NCBI RefSeq assembly: GCF_001553005.1
Contig: NZ_KQ959854.1
Span: 1 to 64,000 of the forward strand
Source of the DNA: Gemelliphila asaccharolytica
GTDB taxonomy: Bacteria > Bacillota > Bacilli > Staphylococcales > Gemellaceae
DNA: 64,000 nucleotides
Direction: 5' to 3'
Positions 34,843 through 46,141 of the stretch are shown here, piece by piece. The notes under the pieces were generated by a model, which did no database searches, was not told the DNA's origin, and saw only the letters and a list, made by a program, of their open reading frames with translations. A program made the position numbers and the translations under genes. Positions within the stretch are counted from its first letter, which is position 1, and each line of letters opens with the position of its first letter.

Positions 34843-34871
34843 ATTATAATATATTAGATTTTTAGTGTCAA
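34843..34871 (-). promoter_or_regulatory. Sigma-A promoter of the comEA operon
   Basis: TTGACA (34866-34871), 17 bases, TATAAT (34843-34848) on the minus strand. No ComX-type cin box (TACGAATA) or ComK pair was noticed here, so it looks like a vegetative promoter. Confidence 0.8.
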
Positions 34872-34902
34872 AGCTTTTTAAATTAGTATTTTATTCTTAA
34901 AA

Positions 34903-34931
34903 TTGAGTGTTTTATTTTTTTATGTTAAAAT
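34903..34931 (+). promoter_or_regulatory. Promoter of the cysteine desulfurase-mnmA operon
   Basis: TTGAGT (34903-34908), 17 bases, TAAAAT (34926-34931) on the plus strand, divergent from the comEA promoter. Confidence 0.65.
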
Positions 34932-34958
34932 TATTAATAATGTATAGGAGGTTTTATT

Positions 34959-37192
<2,234 letters not shown>

Positions 37193-37202
37193 TTCATATA
37201 AT

Positions 37203-37249
37203 AAAATATTGACAAGAGAAGATTAACTTTCTCTTGTCAATATTTTTTC
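37203..37249. terminator. Bidirectional terminator between mnmA and tsaD
   Basis: AAAATATTGACAAGAGAA pairs with TTCTCTTGTCAATATTTT around a short loop, with A and T tracts on each side. It serves both convergent genes. Confidence 0.88.
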
Positions 37250-38251
37250 TAAAGATAATGTTGATTTAGCATTTAAAACCAAAGGATCTGAAAATATATT
37301 TTTTTTATAATAATAATATCCACAAGCACCTATCATGGCGGCATTATCGCTACAATATTTCATATCAGGTATAAGGACATTTATATCAAAAATTTTTTCG
37401 AAATTTTTTACTCTCTTTCTTAATTCGCTATTTCCTGCTACTCCTCCCGCAAGAATAAACTGTTTAATACCAAAATCTTTAATTGCCCTTTTACTTTTTT
37501 TCTCTAATACTTCTACAACTGCATTTTGAAAGCTTTTTGCTAAATTTTCTTTAATTATAGATTCTCCTCTTTGTTTACAATTGTGAATAATATTTATAAC
37601 TGCAGATTTCATACCTGAAAAACTAAAATTATAATCATCACTATCTATCATTGCACGTGGTATATCATAAGTATCTATTCCTAATTTTGATAGTTTGTCT
37701 ACCTTAGGTCCCCCAGGGTACTCTAAATCTAATTGTCTTGCTACTTTATCGTATGCTTCTCCTACAGCATCATCTTGGGTAGTTCCTATTATATGAAAAT
37801 CTAATTCTCCTTTTAATAAAACTAATTCAGTATGTCCTCCGCTCACTACTAATGCTAAAGATGGATAAATTATCTGATTGTCTATATTAGAAGCATATAT
37901 GTGACCTGCGATATGATGTGCCCCTATAAGAGGTTTATTCAGTAAATAACTCAATGTTTTTGCTACATTTACCCCGACCAAAAGTGACCCTATTAATCCT
38001 GGCCCTTGAGTTACACAAATTGCAGATATTTCTTCTAAAGTCATTTTTGCTTCTTGTAAACTTTCTGAAATAACTTGAATTATTACTTCTATATGTTTCC
38101 TACTTGCAATTTCTGGGACAACCCCTCCATATTTTTTATGAATATTTATTTGACTGCTCACTATATTAGATAATACTTCTTTTCCATTTCTAACTACTGA
38201 TACACTAGTTTCATCACAACTTGATTCTATAGCTAATATATTAATATTCAT
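37223..38251 (-). CDS. tsaD: tRNA threonylcarbamoyltransferase subunit TsaD
   Basis: 342 residues from the ATG; a GTG directly before it is equally possible. TsaD transfers the threonylcarbamoyl group to A37 of ANN-reading tRNAs. The metal-binding HHIAGHIYAS motif, ALVVSGGHTEL, and DDAVGEAYDKVARQLDLEYPGGP are intact. It overlaps rimI and closes tsaE-tsaB-rimI-tsaD. Confidence 0.97.
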   Translation of the reverse strand: MNINILAIESSCDETSVSVVRNGKEVLSNIVSSQINIHKKYGGVVPEIASRKHIEVIIQVISESLQEAKMTLEEISAICVTQGPGLIGSLLVGVNVAKTLSYLLNKPLIGAHHIAGHIYASNIDNQIIYPSLALVVSGGHTELVLLKGELDFHIIGTTQDDAVGEAYDKVARQLDLEYPGGPKVDKLSKLGIDTYDIPRAMIDSDDYNFSFSGMKSAVINIIHNCKQRGESIIKENLAKSFQNAVVEVLEKKSKRAIKDFGIKQFILAGGVAGNSELRKRVKNFEKIFDINVLIPDMKYCSDNAAMIGACGYYYYKKNIFSDPLVLNAKSTLSLEKILTRES

Positions 38252-38693
38252 CACAAAATTCCCTTATCATTACATATGCATCTTCATTATTATTTTGATA
38301 ATAATCTGGTCTACGCCCTACTACATCAAAACCTGCTTTTGTATAAACTTTTATTGCTTTTTTATTACTTTCTCTCACTTCTATAGTGGATTTTTCTATA
38401 CCTTTAGTAGTTTTATAAAGCTCCATAACATAAATTAAAAATAACTGACCCAATTTCTTGTCTTGGTGAGGTTTATCGATAACAAATTTATTTATTTGGT
38501 ATTCTTTTGCTACATACCAACCACCAAGAAAACCAATAATTTTGTCATCATTAAATAGAGCATAATATTGTGAATTTTCATGTTCCAACTCTTTTTTGAA
38601 CATCTCTTTACTCCAACTATCATCAAAATTATTTTTATCTATTTCCACTAAATCATCTAATTTTTCTAATCCTACTCTATCTATTTTTATCAT
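38241..38693 (-). CDS. rimI: RimI-type ribosomal protein N-acetyltransferase
   Basis: 150 residues of the GNAT fold. The acetyl-CoA site appears as FVIDKPHQDKKLGQLFLIYV and the following EVRESNKKAIKVYTKAGF. RimI in E. coli acetylates S18; in this cluster the partner is usually encoded between tsaB and tsaD, as here. It overlaps both neighbours. Confidence 0.9.
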   Translation of the reverse strand: MIKIDRVGLEKLDDLVEIDKNNFDDSWSKEMFKKELEHENSQYYALFNDDKIIGFLGGWYVAKEYQINKFVIDKPHQDKKLGQLFLIYVMELYKTTKGIEKSTIEVRESNKKAIKVYTKAGFDVVGRRPDYYQNNNEDAYVMIREFCDEY

Positions 38694-39339
38694 TTAATAA
38701 TTTCCTTTCTGCTTCCGTCAGTCTTAAATAACTAGGAATAGCATTAAAATAATCTGTTTTTTCAACATATTTTTTTACTAATAAATAGTTTTTTGCATAT
38801 GCATATTGATTAAATAATTTATATTCTTTATTAAATTTTTCATAATCAAATTTATTTATATCTACTCCTACAAATACTATTTCTTTATCGTATTTCTCTA
38901 AAAAAGCTAAAATATCATTTAAATCATAATAATTTTCTTTTAAAATTTCCTTATCATTCAAATAAACTGCACCATAAACATGATTTCTTCTAGCATCAAT
39001 TAAGGGTACTGTCAATTTATCTTTATTATCTACACCAGCAGATAGAAGTCGAAGTGTAGACAAAACTTTTATAGGAATATTTAATACAAATGAAAAAGTT
39101 TTGGCAATTGCTAAAACGATTCTTATTGCTGTATATGACCCTGGCCCTTTTGTAACAATTATCTCAGTTATATCATTTTTATCTAGCCCTGCTTTTTTTA
39201 TAGAACTATCTATTTCATGTAAAATTATTTCTGATAAGTTATTATTACACTGTTTATTTTCTTCTAAAATTAATTTATCATTATCAATAATTGCTATAGA
39301 TAAAAATCCAATTGAAGCTTCTACTACTAAACTTGCCAT
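38677..39339 (-). CDS. tsaB: tRNA threonylcarbamoyladenosine dimerisation subunit TsaB
   Basis: 220 residues. ASKHA-fold partner of TsaD. Family motifs are VTKGPGSYTAIRIVLAIAKTFS, LSTLRLLS and VPLIDARRNHVYGAVY. It has no catalytic site of its own. It overlaps tsaE by 13 bases and rimI by 17. Confidence 0.95.
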   Translation of the reverse strand: MASLVVEASIGFLSIAIIDNDKLILEENKQCNNNLSEIILHEIDSSIKKAGLDKNDITEIIVTKGPGSYTAIRIVLAIAKTFSFVLNIPIKVLSTLRLLSAGVDNKDKLTVPLIDARRNHVYGAVYLNDKEILKENYYDLNDILAFLEKYDKEIVFVGVDINKFDYEKFNKEYKLFNQYAYAKNYLLVKKYVEKTDYFNAIPSYLRLTEAERKLLNDKNR

Positions 39340-39785
39340 CTTTCCTCCAATTTTTTCAACATTTTATTATAATAGTCACCTTCAGATGACAAGGTCAACT
39401 CCCTTTTTCCTAATTTATTTTCTATCTTTATATTTATTTTCTCTTTTGGTAAAAAATCTTCTATAAATTCTCCCCACTCAACAACGCATACATTATCTTC
39501 AAAAAAAATTTCTTCAAAACCTAAATCATCCTCTGAATTTTCTAACCTATATGCATCTATATGATAAAATGAAAAATTCTTAGCTTGATATTCTTTAAGT
39601 ATGTTAAACGTAGGTGAAGTTACAGTTTCCTTAACTCCTAAATTTTTCGCCAAAAATTTTGTTAATGTTGTCTTCCCCGCAGCTAAATCTCCTGTTAAAG
39701 TAAGAAATAATTTATTTTCTACCAAAGAAGACAATAATTTTGCTAATTTTTTTGTATCTTCTATATTATTTAAAAAAATCTTCAT
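39327..39785 (-). CDS. tsaE: tRNA threonylcarbamoyladenosine ATPase TsaE
   Basis: 152 residues. P-loop GDLAAGKTTLTKFLAKNLG near residue 36, conserved SPTFNILKEYQ and HIDAYRLENSEDDLGFEE, then VVEWGEFIEDFLP. TsaE supplies ATPase activity to the TsaB-TsaD complex. It opens the four-gene operon, with a clear promoter just upstream. Confidence 0.96.
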   Translation of the reverse strand: MKIFLNNIEDTKKLAKLLSSLVENKLFLTLTGDLAAGKTTLTKFLAKNLGVKETVTSPTFNILKEYQAKNFSFYHIDAYRLENSEDDLGFEEIFFEDNVCVVEWGEFIEDFLPKEKINIKIENKLGKRELTLSSEGDYYNKMLKKLEERWQV

Positions 39786-39820
39786 TATCTTATCACCGTT
39801 TTTTCTCTACTAAATAATAT

Positions 39821-39849
39821 ATTATATAATAAAAAATTATCTTTTTCAA
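39821..39849 (-). promoter_or_regulatory. Sigma-A promoter of the tsaE-tsaD operon
   Basis: TTGAAA (39844-39849), 17 bases, TATAAT (39821-39826) on the minus strand, about 35 bases before the tsaE ATG. Confidence 0.75.
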
Positions 39850-40009
39850 ATTTATAAATCTACATTTCTAGAAATTATTATGATTTATACTAAAAATACC
39901 ATTTTTTATAATTAGCAATAATTTTATTTTCATTTCTTTAGCACTATCTTTATATCGTAAATTGAGTTAAATTTTATTATTATACTTTAAACAAAAAAAT
40001 TTTTTAGTG

Positions 40010-40038
40010 TTGTTATTTAAATTTAAATTTGCTATACT
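40010..40038 (+). promoter_or_regulatory. Promoter of the secreted nuclease gene
   Basis: TTGTTA (40010-40015), 17 bases, TATACT (40033-40038) on the plus strand. The rest of 39850-40009 is A+T-rich with nothing else I can support. Confidence 0.6.
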
Positions 40039-40080
40039 TGAAAAAAATAAAAAATAAAGCTTATGTCTTAAGGAGATAAC

Positions 40081-40641
40081 ATGAATAAAAAATTATACTT
40101 TATTCTCTCATTAATTTTTACTGTAGCTATATGTTCTTGTATTTTTTTATTTAAAGATATAAATTATAAAAATAATTTTCAAAAAACAAAGTCCCAAAAT
40201 GTTAATGGTATAGTTGTTAAGGGAGATACAACAAGATATGAAGTCAAATTCATAAAAAAAGTCGATGGAGATACGATAAAAGTTAAATTTAATAATAAAA
40301 ATTTAACCGTAAGATATTTAAATATAGACACTCCAGAAACTGTAAAACCTAATACACCAGTACAAAAATACGGACCCGAAGCAAGTGAATTTAATGAAAA
40401 CATATTAAAAAATGCAAAAAAAGTAGAACTTGAATTTGATGTTAATAAGAAATTTGATAAATATAATAGAGCCTTAGCCTATGTATATGCTGATGGTAAA
40501 CTTGTTCAAGAAGAGTTATTAAAAGAAGGATTAGCAGAAATAAAATATGTATATGCTCCCGATACAAGATATTTAAAAAGATTGAAAAAAGCCCAAAATG
40601 AAGCAAAATCTAATAAAAAAAATCTTTGGAGCGAAAGATAA
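40081..40641 (+). CDS. Thermonuclease-family exported nuclease
   Basis: 186 residues. Residues 5-24 are a hydrophobic signal or anchor; a Cys at 20 after ICS could be an atypical lipobox. The staphylococcal nuclease domain spans about 52-184. By alignment of motifs the catalytic set is present: D62 and D64 in VDGDT, R78 and D83/E86 in VRYLNIDTPET, R130 in DKYNRALAYVY. It would degrade DNA and RNA outside the cell. Monocistronic, with an AAGGAG site. Confidence 0.92.
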   Translation: MNKKLYFILSLIFTVAICSCIFLFKDINYKNNFQKTKSQNVNGIVVKGDTTRYEVKFIKKVDGDTIKVKFNNKNLTVRYLNIDTPETVKPNTPVQKYGPEASEFNENILKNAKKVELEFDVNKKFDKYNRALAYVYADGKLVQEELLKEGLAEIKYVYAPDTRYLKRLKKAQNEAKSNKKNLWSER

Positions 40642-40656
40642 TATTTTAAAAAATAA

Positions 40657-40685
40657 TTGTTTATTTCTCTATTTAGTTGTATAAT
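40657..40685 (+). promoter_or_regulatory. Promoter of the small membrane protein gene
   Basis: TTGTTT (40657-40662), 17 bases, TATAAT (40680-40685) on the plus strand, immediately after the nuclease gene. Confidence 0.68.
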
Positions 40686-40713
40686 TATTATAAAGTTTGA
40701 AAGGAGTTTTCTT

Positions 40714-40911
40714 ATGAAAGTAATTGTTTCACTATTTTGGGGATTTATTTTTGCATTTATTGCAATATTCATAATTTCATCAATTTTAGGAAGTAATGGT
40801 ATTAGTAAAGGAATTTCTTTACAAAATTGTGCTATATTAGCCATTTTCTTTACTATAGGAGCTTCTATAATCACTTCTATGTTTAAACCATCACAAAATA
40901 AAGAAAAATAA
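40714..40911 (+). CDS. Small two-helix membrane protein (DUF2929-like)
   Basis: 65 residues from the ATG preceded by AAAGGAG; a longer frame starting at 40657 would span the promoter and is rejected. Two membrane helices (about 3-24 and 34-54) with a short loop, and a charged C-terminus. It resembles the DUF2929/YjzD family in size and layout. No function can be given. Confidence 0.7.
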   Translation: MKVIVSLFWGFIFAFIAIFIISSILGSNGISKGISLQNCAILAIFFTIGASIITSMFKPSQNKEK

Positions 40912-40922
40912 TAATAATAATT

Positions 40923-40950
40923 TGAACTGTTTTTACAGTTCTTTATTTTT
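40923..40950 (+). terminator. Terminator after the small membrane protein
   Basis: GAACTG-TTTTTA-CAGTTC hairpin followed by TTTATTTTT on the plus strand, directly before the NUDIX gene. Confidence 0.78.
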
Positions 40951-40965
40951 ATCTAGGAGAATAAA

Positions 40966-41442
40966 ATGAAAAATGTATTAGCTACAATGTGTTATATAGA
41001 CAACGGCGATGAGTTCCTAATGCTTTTAAGAAATAAAAAGAAAAATGATATACATGAAGGAATGATAATTAGCGTTGGTGGAAAAATAGAAGATGGAGAA
41101 AGTCCAGAAGATTGCGTAATAAGAGAAGTTAAGGAAGAGTCAAATTTAAATATTATAAATCCTAAATTAAGGGGCATAATAACATTCCCAAATTTTCAAA
41201 ATGAAACAAATTGGTACACTTATGTCTATACAGCTACTGAATATACTGGCAATATTACAGATAACTGTACAGAAGGTGAATTAATATGGATAAAAAAAGA
41301 TGATATAAAAAATAAAAAAATAAAAACATGGGAAGGAGATTTCTTTTTTTTAAACTGGTTAATAGAAAATAAACCATTTTTCTCTGCAAAATTTATCTAT
41401 AAAAATAATAAATACATAAACCATGAAGTCAAATTTTATTAA
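40966..41442 (+). CDS. NUDIX hydrolase (MutT/8-oxo-dGTPase type)
   Basis: 158 residues. The Nudix box lies at residues 39-61 (GKIEDGESPEDCVIREVKEE, then SNL); Gly39, Glu45, Arg53, Glu54, Glu57 and Glu58 fit the consensus, but the penultimate glycine is Asn60. N-terminal LATMCYIDNGDEFLML resembles MutT-like 8-oxo-dGTP diphosphatases of Gram-positives. Exact substrate not determinable. It is 12 bases before the thioesterase gene. Confidence 0.88.
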   Translation: MKNVLATMCYIDNGDEFLMLLRNKKKNDIHEGMIISVGGKIEDGESPEDCVIREVKEESNLNIINPKLRGIITFPNFQNETNWYTYVYTATEYTGNITDNCTEGELIWIKKDDIKNKKIKTWEGDFFFLNWLIENKPFFSAKFIYKNNKYINHEVKFY

Positions 41443-41454
41443 AAAGGAGTAAAT

Positions 41455-41841
41455 ATGAATATAATAGAAAACTTAGAAAAAAAATTTATTGTAGAAAAAG
41501 AACATAGTGCAAAAAATGTAGGAAGTGGAGATTTAGATGTTTTATCTACTCCTATGCTTGTAGCATACATTGAAGAAACTTGCAAAGATATAATAAATAT
41601 GTCGTTAAATAATGACGAACTTGGTTCTGTTGGTAGTAAAATAGAATTAGACCACCTTGCCCCATCAAAAATAAAAAATGAAATTTTAATAAAAGCTAAA
41701 GTTAAAGAAATTATAAAAGAAAAAATAATAATTTTCGACATTATTGCCATAGATAACACTACAAATAAAAAAATAGGTATCGCCTCTCACACTAGAGTTA
41801 TAATCAATAATAAAAAATTTTTAGAAAAATTAGGTAATTAA
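41455..41841 (+). CDS. Hotdog-fold thioesterase (FlK-like)
   Basis: 128 residues. The layout matches the fluoroacetyl-CoA thioesterase-like family: an N-terminal strand, STPMLVAYIEETCKDII (catalytic Glu in the hotdog helix), VGSKIELDHLAPS (with the catalytic His), and the final ASHTRVIINNKKFLEKLG. It probably hydrolyses short acyl-CoAs, but the substrate is unknown. AAGGAG precedes the ATG. Confidence 0.85.
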   Translation: MNIIENLEKKFIVEKEHSAKNVGSGDLDVLSTPMLVAYIEETCKDIINMSLNNDELGSVGSKIELDHLAPSKIKNEILIKAKVKEIIKEKIIIFDIIAIDNTTNKKIGIASHTRVIINNKKFLEKLGN

Positions 41842-41885
41842 TAAAACCTAAATTATTTTTAAAATTATTATTTCCTTACCATTCT

Positions 41886-41986
41886 TATTAAAAAATAAAA
41901 AAATCCTTTGTAACAATTTTATCTTTCTTAAACTTAATTAGTTTAATTTTTTTAAAGTTAAGTATTGTTCAAAGGATTTTTTTATT
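41886..41986. terminator. Bidirectional terminator with a large structured loop
   Basis: AAAAAAATCCTTTG pairs with CAAAGGATTTTTTT across roughly 70 bases that themselves contain pairings such as AACTTAATTAGTTT. Flanking A and T runs suit termination of both convergent genes. Confidence 0.72.
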
Positions 41987-41989
41987 GTT

Positions 41990-43162
41990 TTAAATAACTT
42001 CTTTTATTCTTTTTACAGCTTCTTTTAGATTTTCCATACTAGTTGCATAGCTAATTCTAACATACTCATCATAGACATTTCCAAATGCTGTTCCTGGAAT
42101 TACTCCTACTTTTGCTTCTTTTGCTAAAAGTTTGCAAAATTCCATTGATTTAATTTTTCTATATTTTTCAGGTATCCTAGCAAAAACATAAAATGCTCCA
42201 TCTATTCCTGAAATAGTAAAACCTAATTTTTTTAATTCTGGTACTAAATATTTCTGTCTTTGTGTATAGGTTTCTACCATTTTTCTACTATATTCTTTTG
42301 ATTTTTCATCTTTTAAAGCAGATATTGCAGCATCTTGAATAAACGTTGCAACTCCTGACACTGTGAACATATGAAAAACTAATATTTTTTTTATAGCTTC
42401 TTTTGGTGCTACTACAAACCCTACTCTCCATCCTGTCATTGCGTGTGATTTAGATAGACCTGTTATTAAAATTGTTTGCTCTGGTAATAATTCAGTTAGT
42501 GATGTATGTTTATAATTGTAGCTTATATCAGAATATATTTCATCACTTATTACAAAAATATCATATTTTTTAAATGTTTCTGCAAGTGCTTGTAGTTCTT
42601 CTTTTGTATAAGAAACTCCAGATGGATTATTTGGATAGTTTATTACTATTGCCTTAACATTATCATACTTTTTGTAATGTTTTTCAAAAAGTTCTGGAGT
42701 TAATTTAAAGTTTGTTTCTAATGTATCTATAATTCCTACATTACAATTATTTAAAATTGAACATCCTTCATATGAGGTGAAATATGGTGCTACTATTAAA
42801 ATAGTATCTCCTGAATTTGTTAAAGCTGATATTGTATGCTCTATTGCTGCACTTGCTCCTACTGTAACTATAACTTCATCAGGAGTATAATTTACATTGT
42901 ATTTTTCCTTCATCATGTCTGATACAGCTTCTCTTAACTCATAAACTCCAGCATTCAATGAATAATGTGTTCTATTATTCTGTAATGATTTTATAGCTGA
43001 TTCTTTTACTACTTCAGCTGTATTAAAGTCTGGTTCTCCTAATGTTAATTTTATTATACCTTCTATTTTAGAGGCATATGCATCAAATTCTCTGATTGGA
43101 GATCCCTTTAAGTTATCTAACGAACTACAAAAACTGTTTTTTAATGTTTCTTTTAATTTCAA
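41990..43162 (-). CDS. patA: PatA-like class I/II aminotransferase
   Basis: 390 residues starting at TTG, with GGAGG seven bases upstream. PLP-dependent fold-type I. Visible: LTLGEPDFNTAEVVKE, SLNAGVYELREAV, NYPNNPSGVSY, SDEIYSDISYN, and the PLP lysine in TGLSKSHAMTGWRVGFV. The nearest family known to me is B. subtilis PatA, an N-acetyl-diaminopimelate aminotransferase of lysine synthesis, but aromatic or aspartate aminotransferase activity is possible. No other lysine genes are nearby. Confidence 0.75.
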   Translation of the reverse strand: MKLKETLKNSFCSSLDNLKGSPIREFDAYASKIEGIIKLTLGEPDFNTAEVVKESAIKSLQNNRTHYSLNAGVYELREAVSDMMKEKYNVNYTPDEVIVTVGASAAIEHTISALTNSGDTILIVAPYFTSYEGCSILNNCNVGIIDTLETNFKLTPELFEKHYKKYDNVKAIVINYPNNPSGVSYTKEELQALAETFKKYDIFVISDEIYSDISYNYKHTSLTELLPEQTILITGLSKSHAMTGWRVGFVVAPKEAIKKILVFHMFTVSGVATFIQDAAISALKDEKSKEYSRKMVETYTQRQKYLVPELKKLGFTISGIDGAFYVFARIPEKYRKIKSMEFCKLLAKEAKVGVIPGTAFGNVYDEYVRISYATSMENLKEAVKRIKEVI

Positions 43163-43234
43163 TTTCCTACCTCCATAATTTAAATTGTTTTACTTTTTAG
43201 CTTATCAGCTAAATATATAAATTTTATAATAGAA

Positions 43235-45862
43235 TTATTCTCTAATTAATTCTTCTAGTTTAGCAAAAGCTACATTTACTTTTGTTTGGTCTTTTGCTCC
43301 TGCTTGAGCCATCTCTGGACGGCCTCCACCTCTTCCGCCGCATATTGTAGCTATTTCATTTACTAATTTTCCTGCTTGATATTTAGTTGTTAATTTTTTA
43401 TCTACTGCTACTACAAAATTAACTTTATTATTATTTATAGCTGCAAATGCTATAACATAACTATCAAGTTTATTTTTAGCATCATCTACTATTTGTTTTA
43501 AGTGATTCATGTCTTCTGCTTCTACTACACTTGTTAGCAATTGAACTCCAGAAATTTCTTTTACATTCGAAAGTAAATCTTTTACTTTTTGATTTGAGAT
43601 TTTTTGTTGTAATGTTTCTTTTTCTTTTGTTAATTTTTTAATATCATCTTGCAATGTTTCTATTTTATCTATTACATTTGTTTCATTTGATTTTGTTAGA
43701 TTGCACACTTCTTTTAATATATTATTTTCTTTTTTAAGATATTTATAAGCTGCTTTCCCTGTTAAAGCTTCTATTCTTCTTACTCCTGCTGCTATTCCTG
43801 TTTCTGATATTATTTTAAAAATACCTACTTCTGCTGTATTTCTGTTATGGGTTCCTCCACAAAATTCTTTAGAAAATTCTCCTATGAATACTACCCTTAC
43901 CATATCATCATATTTTTCTCCAAATAGCGCTTGTGCCCCTAGTTTTTTTGCTTCTTCTATTGGCATTATTTTTGTGTGCATTGGTATTGCTTCCCATATT
44001 TTTTCATTTACTAATAATTCTACATCTTCTATTTCTTGCTGTGTTAGTGCTTTAAAGTGTGAAAGGTCAAATCTTAATCTTTCATCTGTTATAAGTGAAC
44101 CTGCTTGTTTTACATGATTTCCTACTACTTTTCTTAATGCTTCATTTAATAAATGTGTTGCAGAGTGATTTTTTTCTATATCTAATCTATAAGCTACATT
44201 AATTTTTAATTTGTAGTCTTTTTCTTTAGATAATATTCCTTTATTTATTTTTATAAAGTGAATATGTCTTCTATCTGGTAATTTTTTAACATCTACTACT
44301 TCTGCTTCAAATTCTTCTGATAATATTTTTCCTTTGTCTGCTACTTGACCTCCACTTTCTGCATAAAATGGTGTTTTGTCAAAAATAACTTTTACTATAT
44401 CTTTTTTATCATAGTTTTCTATAATATTATCTTCTTTATCTATTATTGCTACTATTTTTGAAGTTGTTTCGTATTCATGATATCCTACAAACTCACTTGT
44501 TCCTTTTATTTTAGAATACAAATCAGATTGTACTTGCATTGATTTATCATCATGGCGTGAACTTCTAGCTCTCTGTTTTTGTTTTTCCATTTCTTTTTCA
44601 AAACCTGATAAATCTACTTTTAATCCTTGTTCTTGAGCGTATTCATTAGTTAATTCTACAGGAAAACCAAATGTATCATACAATTTAAATGCTTCTTCGC
44701 CTGATATTGTTTTTGTTGTATTTTTCACTTCTTCTATTACTTTATTTAAGATTAATTCTCCCTCTTGTAATGTTTCATGAAATCTTTCTTCTTCTTTTAG
44801 GATAACATCTTTTACAAAAGTTGTTGATTTTGATACTTCAGGATAGTAATCATGCATTATTTTTGCTACAATGTCTGTTAATTTGTACATAAATGGTTTA
44901 TTTATATTTAGATATTTTGCATATCTTATTGCTCGTCTTATAAGCCTTCTTAATATATATCCTCTTCCTTCATTAGATGGTATTGCTCCGTCAGAAACAG
45001 CAAATACAACTGTTCTTATGTGGTCAGCAATCACTTTAAATGCTACATCCTCTTCTTTTTTATTTCTATATTTATGGCCAGAAATTTTTTCTATTTCTTT
45101 TATTATAGGAATAAATAGATCTGTATCAAAATTTGTTTCTACCTCTTGGATAACAGAAGCCATTCTTTCAAGACCCATTCCCGTATCAATATTTTTTGCT
45201 GGTAAGTCAGTGTATGTACCATCAGGATTATGGTTGTATTGGCTGAAAACTATATTCCATATTTCTAAATATCTTTCATTTTCTCCTCCTGGATACATTT
45301 CGCATTTAGGACAATCTTTATCTACTTCTTCCCCTCTGTCATAAAATATTTCTGTATTAGGACCTGAAGGACCTTCTCCTATATCCCAAAAGTTTCCTTC
45401 TATTCTAATTATTCTTTCTTCTGGTAGGCCTATTGTTTCTGTCCATATTTTAAATGTTTCTTCATCTTCTGGATGAATAGTTACATATAGTTTTTCCTTG
45501 TCTAATGCTAGCCATTTATCTGATGTTAAAAATTCCCAGCCCCATTCTACTGCTTCTTTTTTAAAATAATCTCCAATTGAAAAATTACCTAACATTTCAA
45601 AAAATGTATGATGTCGAGCTGTTTTCCCTACATTTTCTATGTCATTTGTTCTTATAGATTTTTGTGAGTTTACTATTCTAGGCTTGTTAGGTATTTCTCT
45701 TCCGTCAAAATATTTTTTTAATGCAGCTACTCCTGAGTTAATCCATAATAATGTTGGATCATTATTTGGGACTAAAGATGCCCCAGGTTCTACCATGTGG
45801 TTTTTGCTTTTAAAAAAATCTAAAAACATTCTTCTTATTTGTGATGCTGTTAATTCTTTCAT
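43235..45862 (-). CDS. alaS: Alanyl-tRNA synthetase
   Basis: 875 residues from the ATG giving MKELTASQIRRMF; GGAGG lies just upstream, and a frame extended to 45940 would include the T-box terminator. The class II catalytic domain is N-terminal (FKSKNHMVEPGASLVPNNDPTLLW). The editing domain has HSATHLLNEALRKV and CGGTHNRNTAEVG; the C-Ala domain ends with CGGRGGGRPEMAQAG. Regulated by the T-box upstream. Confidence 0.98.
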   Translation of the reverse strand: MKELTASQIRRMFLDFFKSKNHMVEPGASLVPNNDPTLLWINSGVAALKKYFDGREIPNKPRIVNSQKSIRTNDIENVGKTARHHTFFEMLGNFSIGDYFKKEAVEWGWEFLTSDKWLALDKEKLYVTIHPEDEETFKIWTETIGLPEERIIRIEGNFWDIGEGPSGPNTEIFYDRGEEVDKDCPKCEMYPGGENERYLEIWNIVFSQYNHNPDGTYTDLPAKNIDTGMGLERMASVIQEVETNFDTDLFIPIIKEIEKISGHKYRNKKEEDVAFKVIADHIRTVVFAVSDGAIPSNEGRGYILRRLIRRAIRYAKYLNINKPFMYKLTDIVAKIMHDYYPEVSKSTTFVKDVILKEEERFHETLQEGELILNKVIEEVKNTTKTISGEEAFKLYDTFGFPVELTNEYAQEQGLKVDLSGFEKEMEKQKQRARSSRHDDKSMQVQSDLYSKIKGTSEFVGYHEYETTSKIVAIIDKEDNIIENYDKKDIVKVIFDKTPFYAESGGQVADKGKILSEEFEAEVVDVKKLPDRRHIHFIKINKGILSKEKDYKLKINVAYRLDIEKNHSATHLLNEALRKVVGNHVKQAGSLITDERLRFDLSHFKALTQQEIEDVELLVNEKIWEAIPMHTKIMPIEEAKKLGAQALFGEKYDDMVRVVFIGEFSKEFCGGTHNRNTAEVGIFKIISETGIAAGVRRIEALTGKAAYKYLKKENNILKEVCNLTKSNETNVIDKIETLQDDIKKLTKEKETLQQKISNQKVKDLLSNVKEISGVQLLTSVVEAEDMNHLKQIVDDAKNKLDSYVIAFAAINNNKVNFVVAVDKKLTTKYQAGKLVNEIATICGGRGGGRPEMAQAGAKDQTKVNVAFAKLEELIRE

Positions 45863-45892
45863 TTTTTTCTCCTCCTCAAAATATATAAATAA

Positions 45893-46105
45893 AAAAATCC
45901 TTGAGTTTAAAACCCAAGGACGAAATTTTCGTGGTACCACCTATTTTCAAGATAATCAGTCTTCTCTAATGTTAATAACGACTTTTCTGCCGGTGAAACT
46001 TTTTATAGGTAGCAATTAATAAATGATATTCAGATCCTTTTCACCACTAGATCCTCTCTTTGAAATATCTTTTTTTATTAAAATTCCTAAATTTCTTTAT
46101 TATTT
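45893..46105 (-). promoter_or_regulatory. T-box riboswitch controlling alaS
   Basis: On the minus strand the conserved T-box AGGTGGTACCACG is at 45930-45942, followed by a terminator stem TCCTTGGGTTT/AAACTCAAGGA and seven Ts (45893-45922). Upstream lies a stem I region with AGAGAGGATC and GGTGAAAAGG elements. A GCT at 46012-46014, followed by A, is the probable alanine specifier. Uncharged tRNA-Ala would favour the antiterminator and raise alaS expression. Confidence 0.93.
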
Positions 46106-46111
46106 TCTAAT

Positions 46112-46141
46112 ATTATAATAAATTTATAAGATAATTGTCAA
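46112..46141 (-). promoter_or_regulatory. Sigma-A promoter of alaS
   Basis: TTGACA (46136-46141), 18 bases, TATAAT (46112-46117) on the minus strand. The -35 hexamer overlaps the stop codon of the upstream S1-domain gene. Confidence 0.78.
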
